Shown here piece by piece: positions 43,641-52,422 of a DNA stretch of 64,000 bases. Within the stretch, counting starts at the first letter, position 1; every line of letters starts with the position of its first letter. This DNA is from Actinoplanes sp. SE50/110 (lineage in GTDB: Bacteria > Actinomycetota > Actinomycetes > Mycobacteriales > Micromonosporaceae): the NCBI RefSeq assembly GCF_900119315.1, contig NZ_LT827010.1, positions 4,001,001-4,065,000 of the forward strand. Direction: 5' to 3'. The translations under genes were made by a program, and so were the position numbers. A model generated the notes under the pieces. It was not told the origin of the DNA and did no database searches. It worked only from the letters and a program-made list of their open reading frames with translations.

Positions 43641-44587
43641 CCAGGACCGGAGCGGCGGCCGGACACCACGGCTACTACCACGAGGCGCTCTGCTACGCGG
43701 CCGACGACGAGCTGCTCGCGGTGGTCGTGCCGTTCCTGCTCGGCGGGATCGCGGCCGGCGAGCCCACGATGATCGCGCTCGGTGAGCGCACCGGTGAGCT
43801 GGTGCGGTCCGCGCTGCCGGCCGGCACACCGGTCACCGTCCTGGCCGGTGGGGCGATGTACGCGCGGCCGGCCTCCGCGATCCGCGCCTACCGGAACCTG
43901 TTGACCGGGCACGTCGCCGCCGGCGCGACCCAGATCCGGATCATCGGCGAGCTGTCGCCGGACACCTTCGGGCCGCTCTGGGACTCCTGGGCGCGGTACG
44001 AGTCGGCGATCAACCACGCGTACGACGACTTCCCGCTGTGGAGCATGTGCGCCTACGACCTGCGGGTCACCCCGGCGCCGGTGCTCGCCGACGTGCTGCG
44101 CACCCACCCGCGCACCGCGGCCCCGCACGGCGGCCACGTGCCGAACGCCGACTACACCGAGCCGATGCTCTATCTCAGCGACCGCCGGGTGCCGCCGCCG
44201 GACCCGCTGCAGTGCGACGCGCCGGCCGCCGACCTGTCATCGCCCACCCCCGGGGAGGCCCGGCAGGCGGTCCGCGCGGCCGGCACCGGCGTGGTCGGGC
44301 CGGACGAGCTGGAGGACCTCGTCGTCTCGGTCAGCGAGGCGGTGTCCAACGCGTACCGGCACGGCCGCCCCCCGGTCCGGATGCGGCTGTGGTGCGGGCC
44401 CGGCCGGCTCGTGGTCAGCGTGACCGACGCCGGCTCCGGCCCGAAGGAGCCGTTCGCCGGTCTGCTGCCGACCGGCGACGGCGTCGACGGCGGCCTGGGC
44501 CTGTGGATCGCCCACCAGTCCTGCGACCACGTCGCCCTCTACCGCGACACCGACGGTTTCACGATCCGGCTGACCACCGGCCGGTGA
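43637..44587 (+). CDS. MEDS-HATPase anti-sigma kinase-like protein
   Basis: A 316-residue protein with an N-terminal MEDS domain (LLAVVVPFLLGGIAAGEPTM, RIIGELSPDTFGPLWDSWAR, WSMCAYDLRV) and a C-terminal RsbW-type ATPase domain: SEAVSNAYRHG (N box), VTDAGSG (G1) and GGLGLWIAHQSC (G2). RsbW-type proteins bind and inhibit sigma factors and phosphorylate STAS partners. The ATGA overlap with the MEDS-STAS gene makes the two a likely partner-switching pair. No sigma-factor gene is adjacent. Confidence 0.82.
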   Translation: MTRTGAAAGHHGYYHEALCYAADDELLAVVVPFLLGGIAAGEPTMIALGERTGELVRSALPAGTPVTVLAGGAMYARPASAIRAYRNLLTGHVAAGATQIRIIGELSPDTFGPLWDSWARYESAINHAYDDFPLWSMCAYDLRVTPAPVLADVLRTHPRTAAPHGGHVPNADYTEPMLYLSDRRVPPPDPLQCDAPAADLSSPTPGEARQAVRAAGTGVVGPDELEDLVVSVSEAVSNAYRHGRPPVRMRLWCGPGRLVVSVTDAGSGPKEPFAGLLPTGDGVDGGLGLWIAHQSCDHVALYRDTDGFTIRLTTGR

Positions 44588-44709
44588 TCCGGGCCGCGGC
44601 CATCCCCGCGGCGTGACCGGAACTTGGTGGCCGGTCACGTCCACCCTGCGGCCGTTTCGCGCCGAGAATGTCGCGGCCGGAATGGGTCCGATGATGCAAC
44701 CATGGCAGT

Positions 44710-45282
44710 GTGCAACCTTCTTCCGATGCGGCGCCGGGCGCCGCGGTGCAGGCGCTGATGCTGGCCAGCCGGGCGTTCGTCGGGATCACCGTGCGGGCGC
44801 TGGCGGCGGTGCCGGGCGAGGTGACGCTGCCGCAGTTCCGAACGCTGGTGGTGCTGGCCGCACGGGGCCCGCAGCGCAGCATCGACATCGCCGAGGAGCT
44901 CGGGGTGAACCCGTCGACCGGGACCCGGATGCTGGACCGGCTGATCGGCAAGGGCCTGGTGCGCCGGACCCGGTCGGCCACCGACCGGCGGGTGGTGCGG
45001 CTACGGCTGACCCCGGACGGGCAGCGGCTGGTCGAGCAGATCCTGGACCGGCGCCGTCGCGAGCTGGAGCGGCTCGTCGACGGGAACCCGGGGCTGTGGT
45101 CGCCGCCGGTGATCGAGGCGCTGACCGCGTTCGCGACAGCGGCGGGGGAGCAGGCCGCGGCGACGGAGCGGTCTGCGGCCGGAAAGCCGCCCGCGGTCGG
45201 AGCGCAGGCTGCCGGCCCGAGCGGCCCGGACTGGTGGCTGGGCTGGACCCCGGGCGACGCGGTAGGCGAGAACATTGCATAA
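44710..45282 (+). CDS. MarR-family transcriptional regulator
   Basis: A 190-residue regulator with the MarR winged helix at about residues 35-120 (VTLPQFRTLVVLAARGP, IDIAEELGVNPSTGTRMLDR, RTRSATDRRVVRLRLTPDG) and an Ala/Gly-rich C-terminal extension of about 50 residues, unusual for the family. No ribosome-binding site precedes the GTG at 44710, so the message may be leaderless. A palindrome is centred on its stop codon, ahead of the GH15 gene on the same strand. Confidence 0.82.
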   Translation: MQPSSDAAPGAAVQALMLASRAFVGITVRALAAVPGEVTLPQFRTLVVLAARGPQRSIDIAEELGVNPSTGTRMLDRLIGKGLVRRTRSATDRRVVRLRLTPDGQRLVEQILDRRRRELERLVDGNPGLWSPPVIEALTAFATAAGEQAAATERSAAGKPPAVGAQAAGPSGPDWWLGWTPGDAVGENIA

Positions 45283-45289
45283 CGCAATG
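45273..45289. promoter_or_regulatory. palindrome over the MarR stop codon
   Basis: CATTGC-ATAAC-GCAATG has perfect 6-bp arms and includes the TAA stop of the MarR gene. It lies 155 bases upstream of the GH15 start. TTGC/GCAA half-sites of this spacing suit MarR-type dimers. Confidence 0.45.
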
Positions 45290-45444
45290 GTGGTTGGCGA
45301 CAAGAAGAGCGGGGAACAGAGGCTGGCGCTGAGCAGGACAGGTGGGATGCCGACGGAGCGCACCACGTGGCCCGGATCGACGACACGGTGACCCGCGGCG
45401 ACCCGGCCCCGCCGATGTCCGGCACGAACTGAAGGACGGGCAGC

Positions 45445-47214
45445 ATGGCAATGCGGATCGAGGACTACGCGATCGTCGGTGACCTGCACACCGCGGCGCT
45501 GATCGGCCGGGACGGGTCGGTCGACTGGCTGTGCCTGCCCCGCTTCGACTCGCCGGCCTGCTTCGCCGCGCTGCTCGGCGACGAGGGTGCCGGCCGCTGG
45601 CGGATCGCGCCGGCCGGGGCGGGCGTCGCCACCCGGCGGCGGTACGACGACGACACGCTGGTGCTGGAGACCGAATGGGACACCCCGGACGGCACCGTGC
45701 GGGTCACCGACTTCATGCCGCCGCGCGGCGAGGCCGCCGACCTGGTCCGGGTGGTCGAGGGGGTCAGCGGCTCGGTGCGGATGCGCGTCGACCTGACCCT
45801 GCGCTTCGACTACGGGCACATCGTGCCGCTGGTGCGACGGACCCGGCACGGGTGGCACGCGGTCGCCGGGCCGGACGCGGTCTGGCTGACCACCCCGGTG
45901 CCGCTGCACAACCACGACCTGACCACGACCGCCGAGTTCACCGTGACGGCCGGCGAGCGGGTGCCGTTCGTGCTCACCTACCGCCCGTCGCACGAGCCGG
46001 CGCCGCAGAGCGCCGAACCGGACGCCGCGCTGCGGGACACCCGGCGGTTCTGGCAGGAGTGGCTCGGGCGCCACGACTACGACGGGCCGTACGCGGACGC
46101 CGTACGCCGCAGCCTGATGTTTCTGAAAGCTCTCACCTACGCCCCCACGGGCGGGATCGTCGCGGCGGCGACCACCTCGCTGCCGGAACAACTCGGCGGC
46201 CCGCGCAACTGGGACTATCGCTACTGCTGGCTGCGCGATGCCACGTTCACGCTGCAGGCGCTGCTCGGCGCCGGGCACGTCAGCGAGGCCCGAGCGTGGC
46301 GCGAGTGGCTGCTGCGCGCGGTCGCCGGCGATCCCGCCGACCTGCAGATCATGTACGGGCTCGACGGCACCCGCCGGCTGCCCGAGTACACGCTGGACTG
46401 GCTGTCCGGATATCAGGGCGCCGGCCCGGTCCGGATCGGCAACGCGGCGGCCGGGCAGTTCCAGCTCGATGTCTGGGGCGAGGTCCTCGACGGGCTGCAC
46501 CTGAGCCGCGAGTCCGGGCTGGCGGTCAAGGACGACGCCTGGGACGTGCAGCGCTCGCTGCTCGACTTCCTGGAGAGCAACTGGCAGCACCCGGACAACG
46601 GGTTGTGGGAGGTCAGGGGACCGCGCCGGCATTTCGTGCACTCCAAGGTGATGGCCTGGGCCGGCCTCGACCGGGCGATCACCGCGGTCGAGAAGCACGG
46701 CCTTCCGGGCCCGGCGGACCGCTGGCGGGCCATCCGCGACGCGATCCACGCCGAGGTGTGCGACCGCGGTTTCGACCCGTCCCGCGGTACGTTCACCCAG
46801 TACTACGGGTCGGCGGGGCTCGATGCGGCACTGTTGCTGATTCCCCAGGTCGGTTTTCTGCCGTACGACGACCCGCGCGTGATCGGCACCGTGGAAGCGG
46901 TCATGAAGGACCTGTGCCACGACGGGTTCGTGCTGCGCTACCGCCCCGACCAGGACGGGGTGGACGGCCTGCCCGGCACCGAGGGCGCCTTCCTGGCGTG
47001 CACGTTCTGGCTGGTCGAGGCGTTGCACGGGATCGGCCGCACCGTCGAGGCGACCGAGCTGTTCGAGCGGCTCCTGTCGTTGCGCAACGACGTCGGGATG
47101 CTCGCCGAGGAGTACGACCCGGGCAGCGGCCGCCACCTGGGCAACACCCCGCAGGCGTTCAGCCTGGTCGGCCTGGTCAACGCGGCCCGCCGCCTGGGCC
47201 GGCCGCAGGGGTAG
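45445..47214 (+). CDS. GH15-family glucoamylase/trehalase-like hydrolase
   Basis: A 589-residue cytosolic enzyme without signal peptide. It starts with the group signature RIEDYAIVGDLHTAALIGRD and SVDWLCLPRFDSPACF; the (alpha/alpha)6 barrel carries RNWDYRYCWLRDATFTLQAL, GLDGTRRLPEYTLDWLSGY (with the first acid) and EEYDPGSGRHLGNTPQAFS (second acid). Actinobacterial members of this group include glucoamylase-like and trehalase enzymes; which applies is not decided here. GAAGGA lies eight bases before the ATG. It may serve trehalose or maltodextrin recovery. Confidence 0.85.
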   Translation: MAMRIEDYAIVGDLHTAALIGRDGSVDWLCLPRFDSPACFAALLGDEGAGRWRIAPAGAGVATRRRYDDDTLVLETEWDTPDGTVRVTDFMPPRGEAADLVRVVEGVSGSVRMRVDLTLRFDYGHIVPLVRRTRHGWHAVAGPDAVWLTTPVPLHNHDLTTTAEFTVTAGERVPFVLTYRPSHEPAPQSAEPDAALRDTRRFWQEWLGRHDYDGPYADAVRRSLMFLKALTYAPTGGIVAAATTSLPEQLGGPRNWDYRYCWLRDATFTLQALLGAGHVSEARAWREWLLRAVAGDPADLQIMYGLDGTRRLPEYTLDWLSGYQGAGPVRIGNAAAGQFQLDVWGEVLDGLHLSRESGLAVKDDAWDVQRSLLDFLESNWQHPDNGLWEVRGPRRHFVHSKVMAWAGLDRAITAVEKHGLPGPADRWRAIRDAIHAEVCDRGFDPSRGTFTQYYGSAGLDAALLLIPQVGFLPYDDPRVIGTVEAVMKDLCHDGFVLRYRPDQDGVDGLPGTEGAFLACTFWLVEALHGIGRTVEATELFERLLSLRNDVGMLAEEYDPGSGRHLGNTPQAFSLVGLVNAARRLGRPQG

Positions 47215-47252
47215 GCGGGCGCAGACGTCGCGACCACTCCGCTCATCCCGGC

Positions 47253-47619
47253 GTGATCATGTCGTCGGTCGTCGGCTACGCCCGCTGTACCGCTGAGCCG
47301 GGGGACCGGGAGAACCAGGTTCGGGTACTGCGGAGGCTGGGCGTCACCGCCTCGCAGATCTTCCTGGACGAGCCGTTGACCGGCGCGTCCACGTCCCGGC
47401 CTGCAGCAGGCGCTGCGCTCGCTGCGAGCCGGGGACACCCTGGTCACCCCGGGCTCGGCGCGGCTGGCCCGGTCATTGGCCGATACCCGGTCGATCGTCG
47501 AGCAGCTCGCGCAGCGTCGCGCCTGCGTGTCCCTGGCCGGCCATCTGCATGATCCGGCGGTGGTGTCGGCTCCTGTCTCTCATACCGCTTCGCGCGCCGC
47601 CGATAGGTCTGGCGATTGA
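47253..47619 (+). pseudogene. frameshifted serine recombinase remnant
   Basis: Begins like a resolvase/invertase (VVGYARCTAEPGDRENQVRV, GVTASQIFLDEPLTGAS). Near 47391-47400 the frame shifts by one, and the match continues in another frame as RPGLQQALRSLRAGDTLVTP and RLARSLADTRSIVEQLAQRR, ending at TGA 47617-47619. The catalytic Ser of YARVST is also absent (YARCTA), and the C-terminal DNA-binding region is missing. It is dead on three counts. Confidence 0.75.
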
Positions 47620-47640
47620 GAGCAGGAGGGGGTGGAAAGG

Positions 47641-49206
47641 GTGCAAGGACGCGGAGCGGTACACCGGTCAGCGCCGCGAGGCGACCAGCGCTTCGTCTGG
47701 GCCGGTCTGCTGGCGGCGTGTGCCACCAGTGCGTTGTGGCTGGTCGTGCAGGCCCTGAACCCCGGATGGCTACCGAACGTTGCGTGGATCCCGGGCGGTG
47801 TCACTCTGCTCCTCGGAGCGTGGGCGGCCTGGCGGATCGCCCGGCGCGGTGCGGCGTCCGCGGACGGCCGACGGTTCTGGACCCAGATCGCCATAGGCAC
47901 AGCTCTGGTGACTCCGGGCGCCTGCCTCATCAACGCGGTCAACACCGGGGCGTTGCCGGCCGCGGCGGCTGTTCTCGTCGTGGCGGTAAGTTTCATCGCA
48001 GTCGCGCTATTGCTGATGATCGGGGCATTGCTGCGGCTTCCCGTCGCTGACCGCGCCCGCGGTCAGGCGGTCCGACTCGGCCTCGACGCCGCCACGATCA
48101 TGGTAGTGGCGGCGACCGTGTTGTGGGAATACCAGGTCCGCCCCATGATCGGGTCGGACCCGCAATTGCGTACGGTGATCGGTCCCCTGCTGGTGTGCGC
48201 CATCTGCATGGGCGCCGTCCTCGCCGTGGTCAAGCTCATGCTCGCCGGCACCGACGCGGTGTCCGTCCGGTCGCTGCAGGCGTTGGGCCTGCTCGTCCTG
48301 ATCGGGGCACTGGCTTCAGCGCTGACCAGAATCCTGGAACACGACGCCCGCTGGCTGGGCGTTGGTCCGCTGATCAGCACGGTGGAGGGTGTTCTCGTCG
48401 TGGTGGCGGCCGGGCAACCGCCGGCCGCGGCCGGTGCTGCGGCGGATCGCCGCAGCACCTTCAGCGTCATGCCGTACGTCGCGGTCGGCGTCATCGACTC
48501 GCTGCTGCTGATCCACACCCTGAACGGGCGCCAGAACACCGCGATGGTGATCGGGTCCGTCCTGGTGACCGTCGTGGTCGTCGGCCGGCAGATCATCGCG
48601 TTCCGCGACAACACGCACCTGATCGACTCGCTGCGTGAGCACCGTCGGATGCTGCAGCACCAGGCCACCCATGACCCGTTGACCGGCCTGGCCAACCGGG
48701 CGCTGTTCTACGAGGACGTGTCAGCGGCCTGCGCGCAGCACGATGCGACGGTCCTGCTCCTGGACCTGGACGGTTTCAAGCCGGTCAACGACACCTTCGG
48801 TCATGCGGCCGGCGACGCGCTGCTGGTCGAGGTGGGCCGGCGCCTGAGGGACACCGCCGCGCAAGCTCAGCGAGTGGCACGCCTAGGCGGGGACGAGTTC
48901 GCCGTGCTTCTTCCGTCGTCAGATCAGGACACGGCACGGACGGCCGCCGATCGCATCATCGCGGCGCTGCGGCCACCGATCGCGACCCACGGCGTCACGC
49001 TACCCGTGCGCATGAGCATCGGGATCGCCGTGTATACCGACGGCGATGACGCGGAGTCCCTGATCAGGCACGCCGACCTGGCGATGTACGAGGCGAAGGC
49101 CGCCGGCAAGAACCGGCACGCCACCTACACCGCGGAGGGGCGGCACAGAATCGACGCGGATGCCGACGGTCGGCTGTGCAGCCCCCTGTCCGAGGCTTCC
49201 GCCTGA
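47641..49206 (+). CDS. membrane diguanylate cyclase (GGDEF)
   Basis: A 521-residue protein with eight to nine membrane helices over residues 15-320 and a C-terminal GGDEF domain: HDPLTGLANRALFYEDV, TVLLLDLDGFKPVNDTFGHA, and signature RLGGDEFAVLLP near residue 420. It should make cyclic di-GMP. GTG 47641 is 11 bases after AGGAGG; GTG 47632 is only two bases after it, so the start is uncertain. The N-terminal membrane region recalls the MHYT/7TM-like sensors of actinobacterial GGDEF proteins. It directly follows the recombinase remnant. Confidence 0.85.
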   Translation: MQGRGAVHRSAPRGDQRFVWAGLLAACATSALWLVVQALNPGWLPNVAWIPGGVTLLLGAWAAWRIARRGAASADGRRFWTQIAIGTALVTPGACLINAVNTGALPAAAAVLVVAVSFIAVALLLMIGALLRLPVADRARGQAVRLGLDAATIMVVAATVLWEYQVRPMIGSDPQLRTVIGPLLVCAICMGAVLAVVKLMLAGTDAVSVRSLQALGLLVLIGALASALTRILEHDARWLGVGPLISTVEGVLVVVAAGQPPAAAGAAADRRSTFSVMPYVAVGVIDSLLLIHTLNGRQNTAMVIGSVLVTVVVVGRQIIAFRDNTHLIDSLREHRRMLQHQATHDPLTGLANRALFYEDVSAACAQHDATVLLLDLDGFKPVNDTFGHAAGDALLVEVGRRLRDTAAQAQRVARLGGDEFAVLLPSSDQDTARTAADRIIAALRPPIATHGVTLPVRMSIGIAVYTDGDDAESLIRHADLAMYEAKAAGKNRHATYTAEGRHRIDADADGRLCSPLSEASA

Positions 49207-49355
49207 CCGACGCGGGTGCCGAATTCCACTGCTTTCATCATCTGGTCCGCAACTCGGGTCAGCCGCTCGGTCAGGGTGCTGCTTGAGCATCCGGCGAGCG
49301 CTGTGGCGACGAGCAGCGTCCCGCACCGGCGGGCGAAAGCGACGATCACGGTCAC
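49125..49355 (-). CDS. possible small lipoprotein, 76 aa
   Basis: Weakly supported. A reverse frame from GTG 49355 starts RRCGTLLVATALAGCSSS, a textbook lipobox (LAGC) after a short hydrophobic core, followed by a helical charged segment. The start codon lies inside the hairpin at 49343-49374, and the 3' end overlaps the GGDEF gene on the other strand. Chance is a fair alternative. Confidence 0.3.
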   Translation of the reverse strand: MTVIVAFARRCGTLLVATALAGCSSSTLTERLTRVADQMMKAVEFGTRVGQAEASDRGLHSRPSASASILCRPSAV

Positions 49356-49374
49356 CGATAGGTGACCGTGATCG
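49343..49374. terminator. hairpin between converging GGDEF and GH43 genes
   Basis: CGATCACGGTCACC, a GATA loop and GGTGACCGTGATCG form a perfect 14-bp stem, 12 bases beyond the GH43 stop and 137 beyond the GGDEF stop. It can end transcription from the GH43 side at least. Confidence 0.7.
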
Positions 49375-49385
49375 GGACGTGGTCG

Positions 49386-50888
49386 TTACGGCGTTATGTT
49401 CCAGCTCTGGCAGTTGTTGCCGAGGGCAGTCCACTGACGGACGGCCGCGCCGTCCGCGGCGGAGCAGTCCGCCACGTCGAGCACCTTGCCGTTGCCGCGG
49501 TTGGCGATCAGGTAGCGGGTACCGACCGGGGTGACACTCCACTGCTGGCACGCGTTGCCGAGTGCTGTCCACAGGTCGATGCCGGCGCCGTCCGCCGTAC
49601 CGCAGTTGACCGAGTCGAGCACCTTGCCGCTGTTGACACTGGTGATGGTGTAGTAGCCGCCGGCCACCCGGGTGAAGCTCCACTGCTGGCAGCTGTTGCC
49701 CAGCGAGCTCCACTGCCGTACGCCGGTGCCGTTGGCGGTGCCGCAGTCGGTGGCGTCCAGGACCTTGCCACTGCTCTGGTTGACGAGCCGATACCGGGTG
49801 CCCGCAACCGGGAAGGTGACGGTGCCGCCGGGGTCCCCGGAGGGCGCCGTGATGGTGGTGCCCGAGGCGACCGGCGTGCCCAGGTTCGGGGTGCCGTCGG
49901 AGTTCCAGTTCACCTTGGTGATCCGGGCGGTACGGGTGCCGGCGCAGCCCTGCGTGGCCGAGTCGTTCGCGTGATAGACCATCCAGGTCTCGGTGCCGTC
50001 CGGCGACGTGAAGAAGGCGTGATGACCGGGCCCGAAGACGCCGTTGGCGTCGGAGCGCTGGAAGAGAGCTGTGCTCTTCTTGACCCAGGAAGTGGCGATC
50101 ATCGGGTCGGCGCCGGTGAGGGTCAGCATGCCGATCTTGTAGTCCGGCGTGGTGCAGGAGCTGGCGGAGAAGGTGAGGAAGGTCTTGCCGCCATGCTGCA
50201 GGATGTGTGGCGCTTCGTTGACCTTGGCCCCGGACGTCTCCCACGCGTTGGTGGGGGCGGCGATCCTGGTAGCGGCGCCGCTGATCGTCCAGGGGTTGCT
50301 CATCGGGGCGATGAAGAGGCTCTGCTGGTCACCGACCCAGGCCGAGTAGAAGAAATACAGTTTGCCGGCGATCGTGGCGACGCTGCCGTCGATGGCCCAG
50401 CCGTTGTTCTGCACCGGCAGCTGCGCGGCGAAGTGGTAGGGACCCATCGGGTCGGTGCCGCTGCTCTCCAGAACTACCGAGCGTTGCCCGTCGCAGCACG
50501 CCGCGGTGCCGGCGGTGTAGTAGAGATACCAGCGCTTGCCGTTCGGGCCGTCGAGCAGGTGCAGTTCCGGCGCCCAGGCGTTGCAGCAGACGGTTGAGCC
50601 GGCACCGGTGTAGACGACGCTGTAGGCGGCGCCCGACAGCTGGGTGACGGAGGCCGCCTTCTTGACCACGACCTGGTTGTTCCAGGTCGTGGCGGCGAGG
50701 TAGTAGTTGCCGTTGTAGTAACCCATCCACGGGTCAGCGCCGTACGGTGCCGGAGCCACCAGGTTGGACGTGGTGGCGGCGGCCGTTGCCGGCGTTGTTG
50801 CTGTTAACAATGTTCCGATGGCGGCGGTCAGGGTCATCGCCAGGGCCAGCGTCGCCCTGGCCAAGCGGCGGGGCAGGTCAGGTGCCAT
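49386..50888 (-). CDS. secreted GH43 glycosidase with ricin-type lectin domain
   Basis: A 500-residue exported enzyme. Signal peptide to about residue 37 (ATPATAA). GH43 five-blade propeller marks: YGADPWMGYYNGNYYLAAT (base Asp near 50), NNGWAIDGSVATIAGKLYFF (Asp near 166), and KVNEAPHILQHGGKTFLTFS (acid Glu near 224), so all three catalytic carboxylates are present. The C-terminal 150 residues hold three ricin-B/CBM13 repeats with QxW endings (CQQWS, CQQWS, CQSWN). GH43 members act on arabinan, arabinoxylan or galactan. GAGAGG lies six bases before the ATG, and an operator-like repeat is about 100 bp upstream. Confidence 0.88.
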   Translation of the reverse strand: MAPDLPRRLARATLALAMTLTAAIGTLLTATTPATAAATTSNLVAPAPYGADPWMGYYNGNYYLAATTWNNQVVVKKAASVTQLSGAAYSVVYTGAGSTVCCNAWAPELHLLDGPNGKRWYLYYTAGTAACCDGQRSVVLESSGTDPMGPYHFAAQLPVQNNGWAIDGSVATIAGKLYFFYSAWVGDQQSLFIAPMSNPWTISGAATRIAAPTNAWETSGAKVNEAPHILQHGGKTFLTFSASSCTTPDYKIGMLTLTGADPMIATSWVKKSTALFQRSDANGVFGPGHHAFFTSPDGTETWMVYHANDSATQGCAGTRTARITKVNWNSDGTPNLGTPVASGTTITAPSGDPGGTVTFPVAGTRYRLVNQSSGKVLDATDCGTANGTGVRQWSSLGNSCQQWSFTRVAGGYYTITSVNSGKVLDSVNCGTADGAGIDLWTALGNACQQWSVTPVGTRYLIANRGNGKVLDVADCSAADGAAVRQWTALGNNCQSWNITP

Positions 50889-50990
50889 TCCGTGCCTCTC
50901 GTTCGGCCCGCGTCGCGGCGGGCGTGCAACCTTGGAGGCGAAGTGTGACCGCTAACACCAGGCGCGGTCAACGGAGGTCAGAAACATTTT

Positions 50991-51002
50991 CGAAATCTTT
51001 CG
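50991..51002. promoter_or_regulatory. CGAAA-TC-TTTCG operator candidate
   Basis: A perfect 5-bp-arm inverted repeat 103 bases upstream of the GH43 start. GAAA/TTTC palindromes of this type are LacI-family operators at xylan and arabinan genes in streptomycetes; which repressor acts here is unknown. Confidence 0.5.
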
Positions 51003-51150
51003 GATGGCTGCGACGCCATCGTGACCTCGGGCCGTCCGGGCACCGGATTCCCGACAGCCTGGTCGCCTTCTCGGCCGTGGCTTCCTCACCAGAATCCGCG
51101 GATTGTTCGAGTGCTATGACCACCGGGGACAGGCCCGGCGCTCGGCGGTC

Positions 51151-52422
51151 CTAACCGGGTAGATCCTGCGGGCCGAGCCGGTGCAGCAGCGTTCGCGCCA
51201 CCGCATGAACCTCGTCGGGATCGAAGGTCAGCACGAAGTCGATGGCATCGTCGTGGCGCCGTCGCGTGCACAGAGCCACGGTGACATGCGGGTCCACGAT
51301 CACCAGCGCCGCCTCCGACTCCACCCCGCTCAGTCCATCGGTGATCGACGTGCGAATCGGCGAAGGAGCTGGCAGGCCCGGGCCGGGACCGGAGACACCC
51401 ACCAGCGCCGCGGTCGATGCCGCGTCGGCCAGCCGCGGAATCCAGCCGTGTCCCGTCGCGAGGTCCGGATACGCGCCCAGGACCACGCCGTACGGGCCGG
51501 CGAACGGCAATTGCCTCAAGACGTGTGCGGTGAGCCCGTCGAGGAGATGCCGGTCCCCGGTCCGGGCGCGGTGGCGAGCCGAGGCCATATCGAACGGGCT
51601 GGCACCGGGTACGTACAACTCAGGGCGGGGAGCACGCAACCGAGCCGACGGGTCGACCGGCCAATCCCGCACGGCGGACAGCGGCCCAGGCCGGGCGAAC
51701 AACCATCCCTGCCCCCAGCCGGCGCCCAAGGCGCGTGCCACCTGGAGATCCTGCTCCGTCTCGATGCCCTCGGCGATCACCATCGCACCGGTCCGCTGGG
51801 CGTATCCGCACACCAGCGCGGTCGTCTCGATGGTGTGTGCGCAGTACGGGTCGCGCAGCAGGTGCATGTCGAGCTTGACGACCTCCGGCTCCAACAGCGG
51901 CAGGAAGGCCAGCGACAGCCGGTCCGCACCAACATCGTCGAGCGCCAGCGCACCGCCGGTGCGGTGCGCCCGGGCGGCGACCTCAAGCAGCGCCGACGGG
52001 TGCGCCGCCAGGGCACGCTCGGTGAACTCCAGCACGTATCGGTAGGTCGAGATCGAGGCGAGCCGTAATCGCAGGTCCTCGCTGAGCGGCCGATCCGCCC
52101 CGGCGGGTTCCTTGTTGATGAACACCAGCGGTGGCACCACCGCTCCGGGGGCCTGAGCGATCTCATGTGCCCGGGCGGCGCACAACTGGTCCAGCTCCGG
52201 CACCAGGTCAACCCGCGCAGCGGCCTCGAACAACTGGTCCGGGAACTCCAGCGGGGATCCTGCCGGCCCACGCGCAAGCGCCTCCGCCCCCACCAGCCGG
52301 CGGGTATCGAGGTCGACGATGGGCTGGAACAGCGGCTCAACGGCACGCTCGGCCACTACACGGGAGATGAGCGCGACAGACTCGTTCCGGGCGTCACACA
52401 CCTGCCTGTTCCTCTGGATCAC
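51151..52422 (-). CDS. EAL-domain cyclic di-GMP phosphodiesterase with sensor-like C-terminus
   Basis: A 423-residue cytosolic protein, GTG start. The EAL domain (about 20-255) keeps the catalytic set: GAEALARG, FINKEP (Asn), LEFTE, ALDDVGADRLSLAFL, VVKLD, VIAEGIETEQDL and GQGWLFARP. It should hydrolyse cyclic di-GMP, balancing the GGDEF enzymes at 33154 and 47641. The last 150 residues (FDMASARHRARTGDRHLLDG, WIPRLADAASTAALVGVSG) resemble the DICT-type sensor domain found next to EAL and GGDEF domains in actinobacteria and cyanobacteria. Confidence 0.85.
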   Translation of the reverse strand: MIQRNRQVCDARNESVALISRVVAERAVEPLFQPIVDLDTRRLVGAEALARGPAGSPLEFPDQLFEAAARVDLVPELDQLCAARAHEIAQAPGAVVPPLVFINKEPAGADRPLSEDLRLRLASISTYRYVLEFTERALAAHPSALLEVAARAHRTGGALALDDVGADRLSLAFLPLLEPEVVKLDMHLLRDPYCAHTIETTALVCGYAQRTGAMVIAEGIETEQDLQVARALGAGWGQGWLFARPGPLSAVRDWPVDPSARLRAPRPELYVPGASPFDMASARHRARTGDRHLLDGLTAHVLRQLPFAGPYGVVLGAYPDLATGHGWIPRLADAASTAALVGVSGPGPGLPAPSPIRTSITDGLSGVESEAALVIVDPHVTVALCTRRRHDDAIDFVLTFDPDEVHAVARTLLHRLGPQDLPG

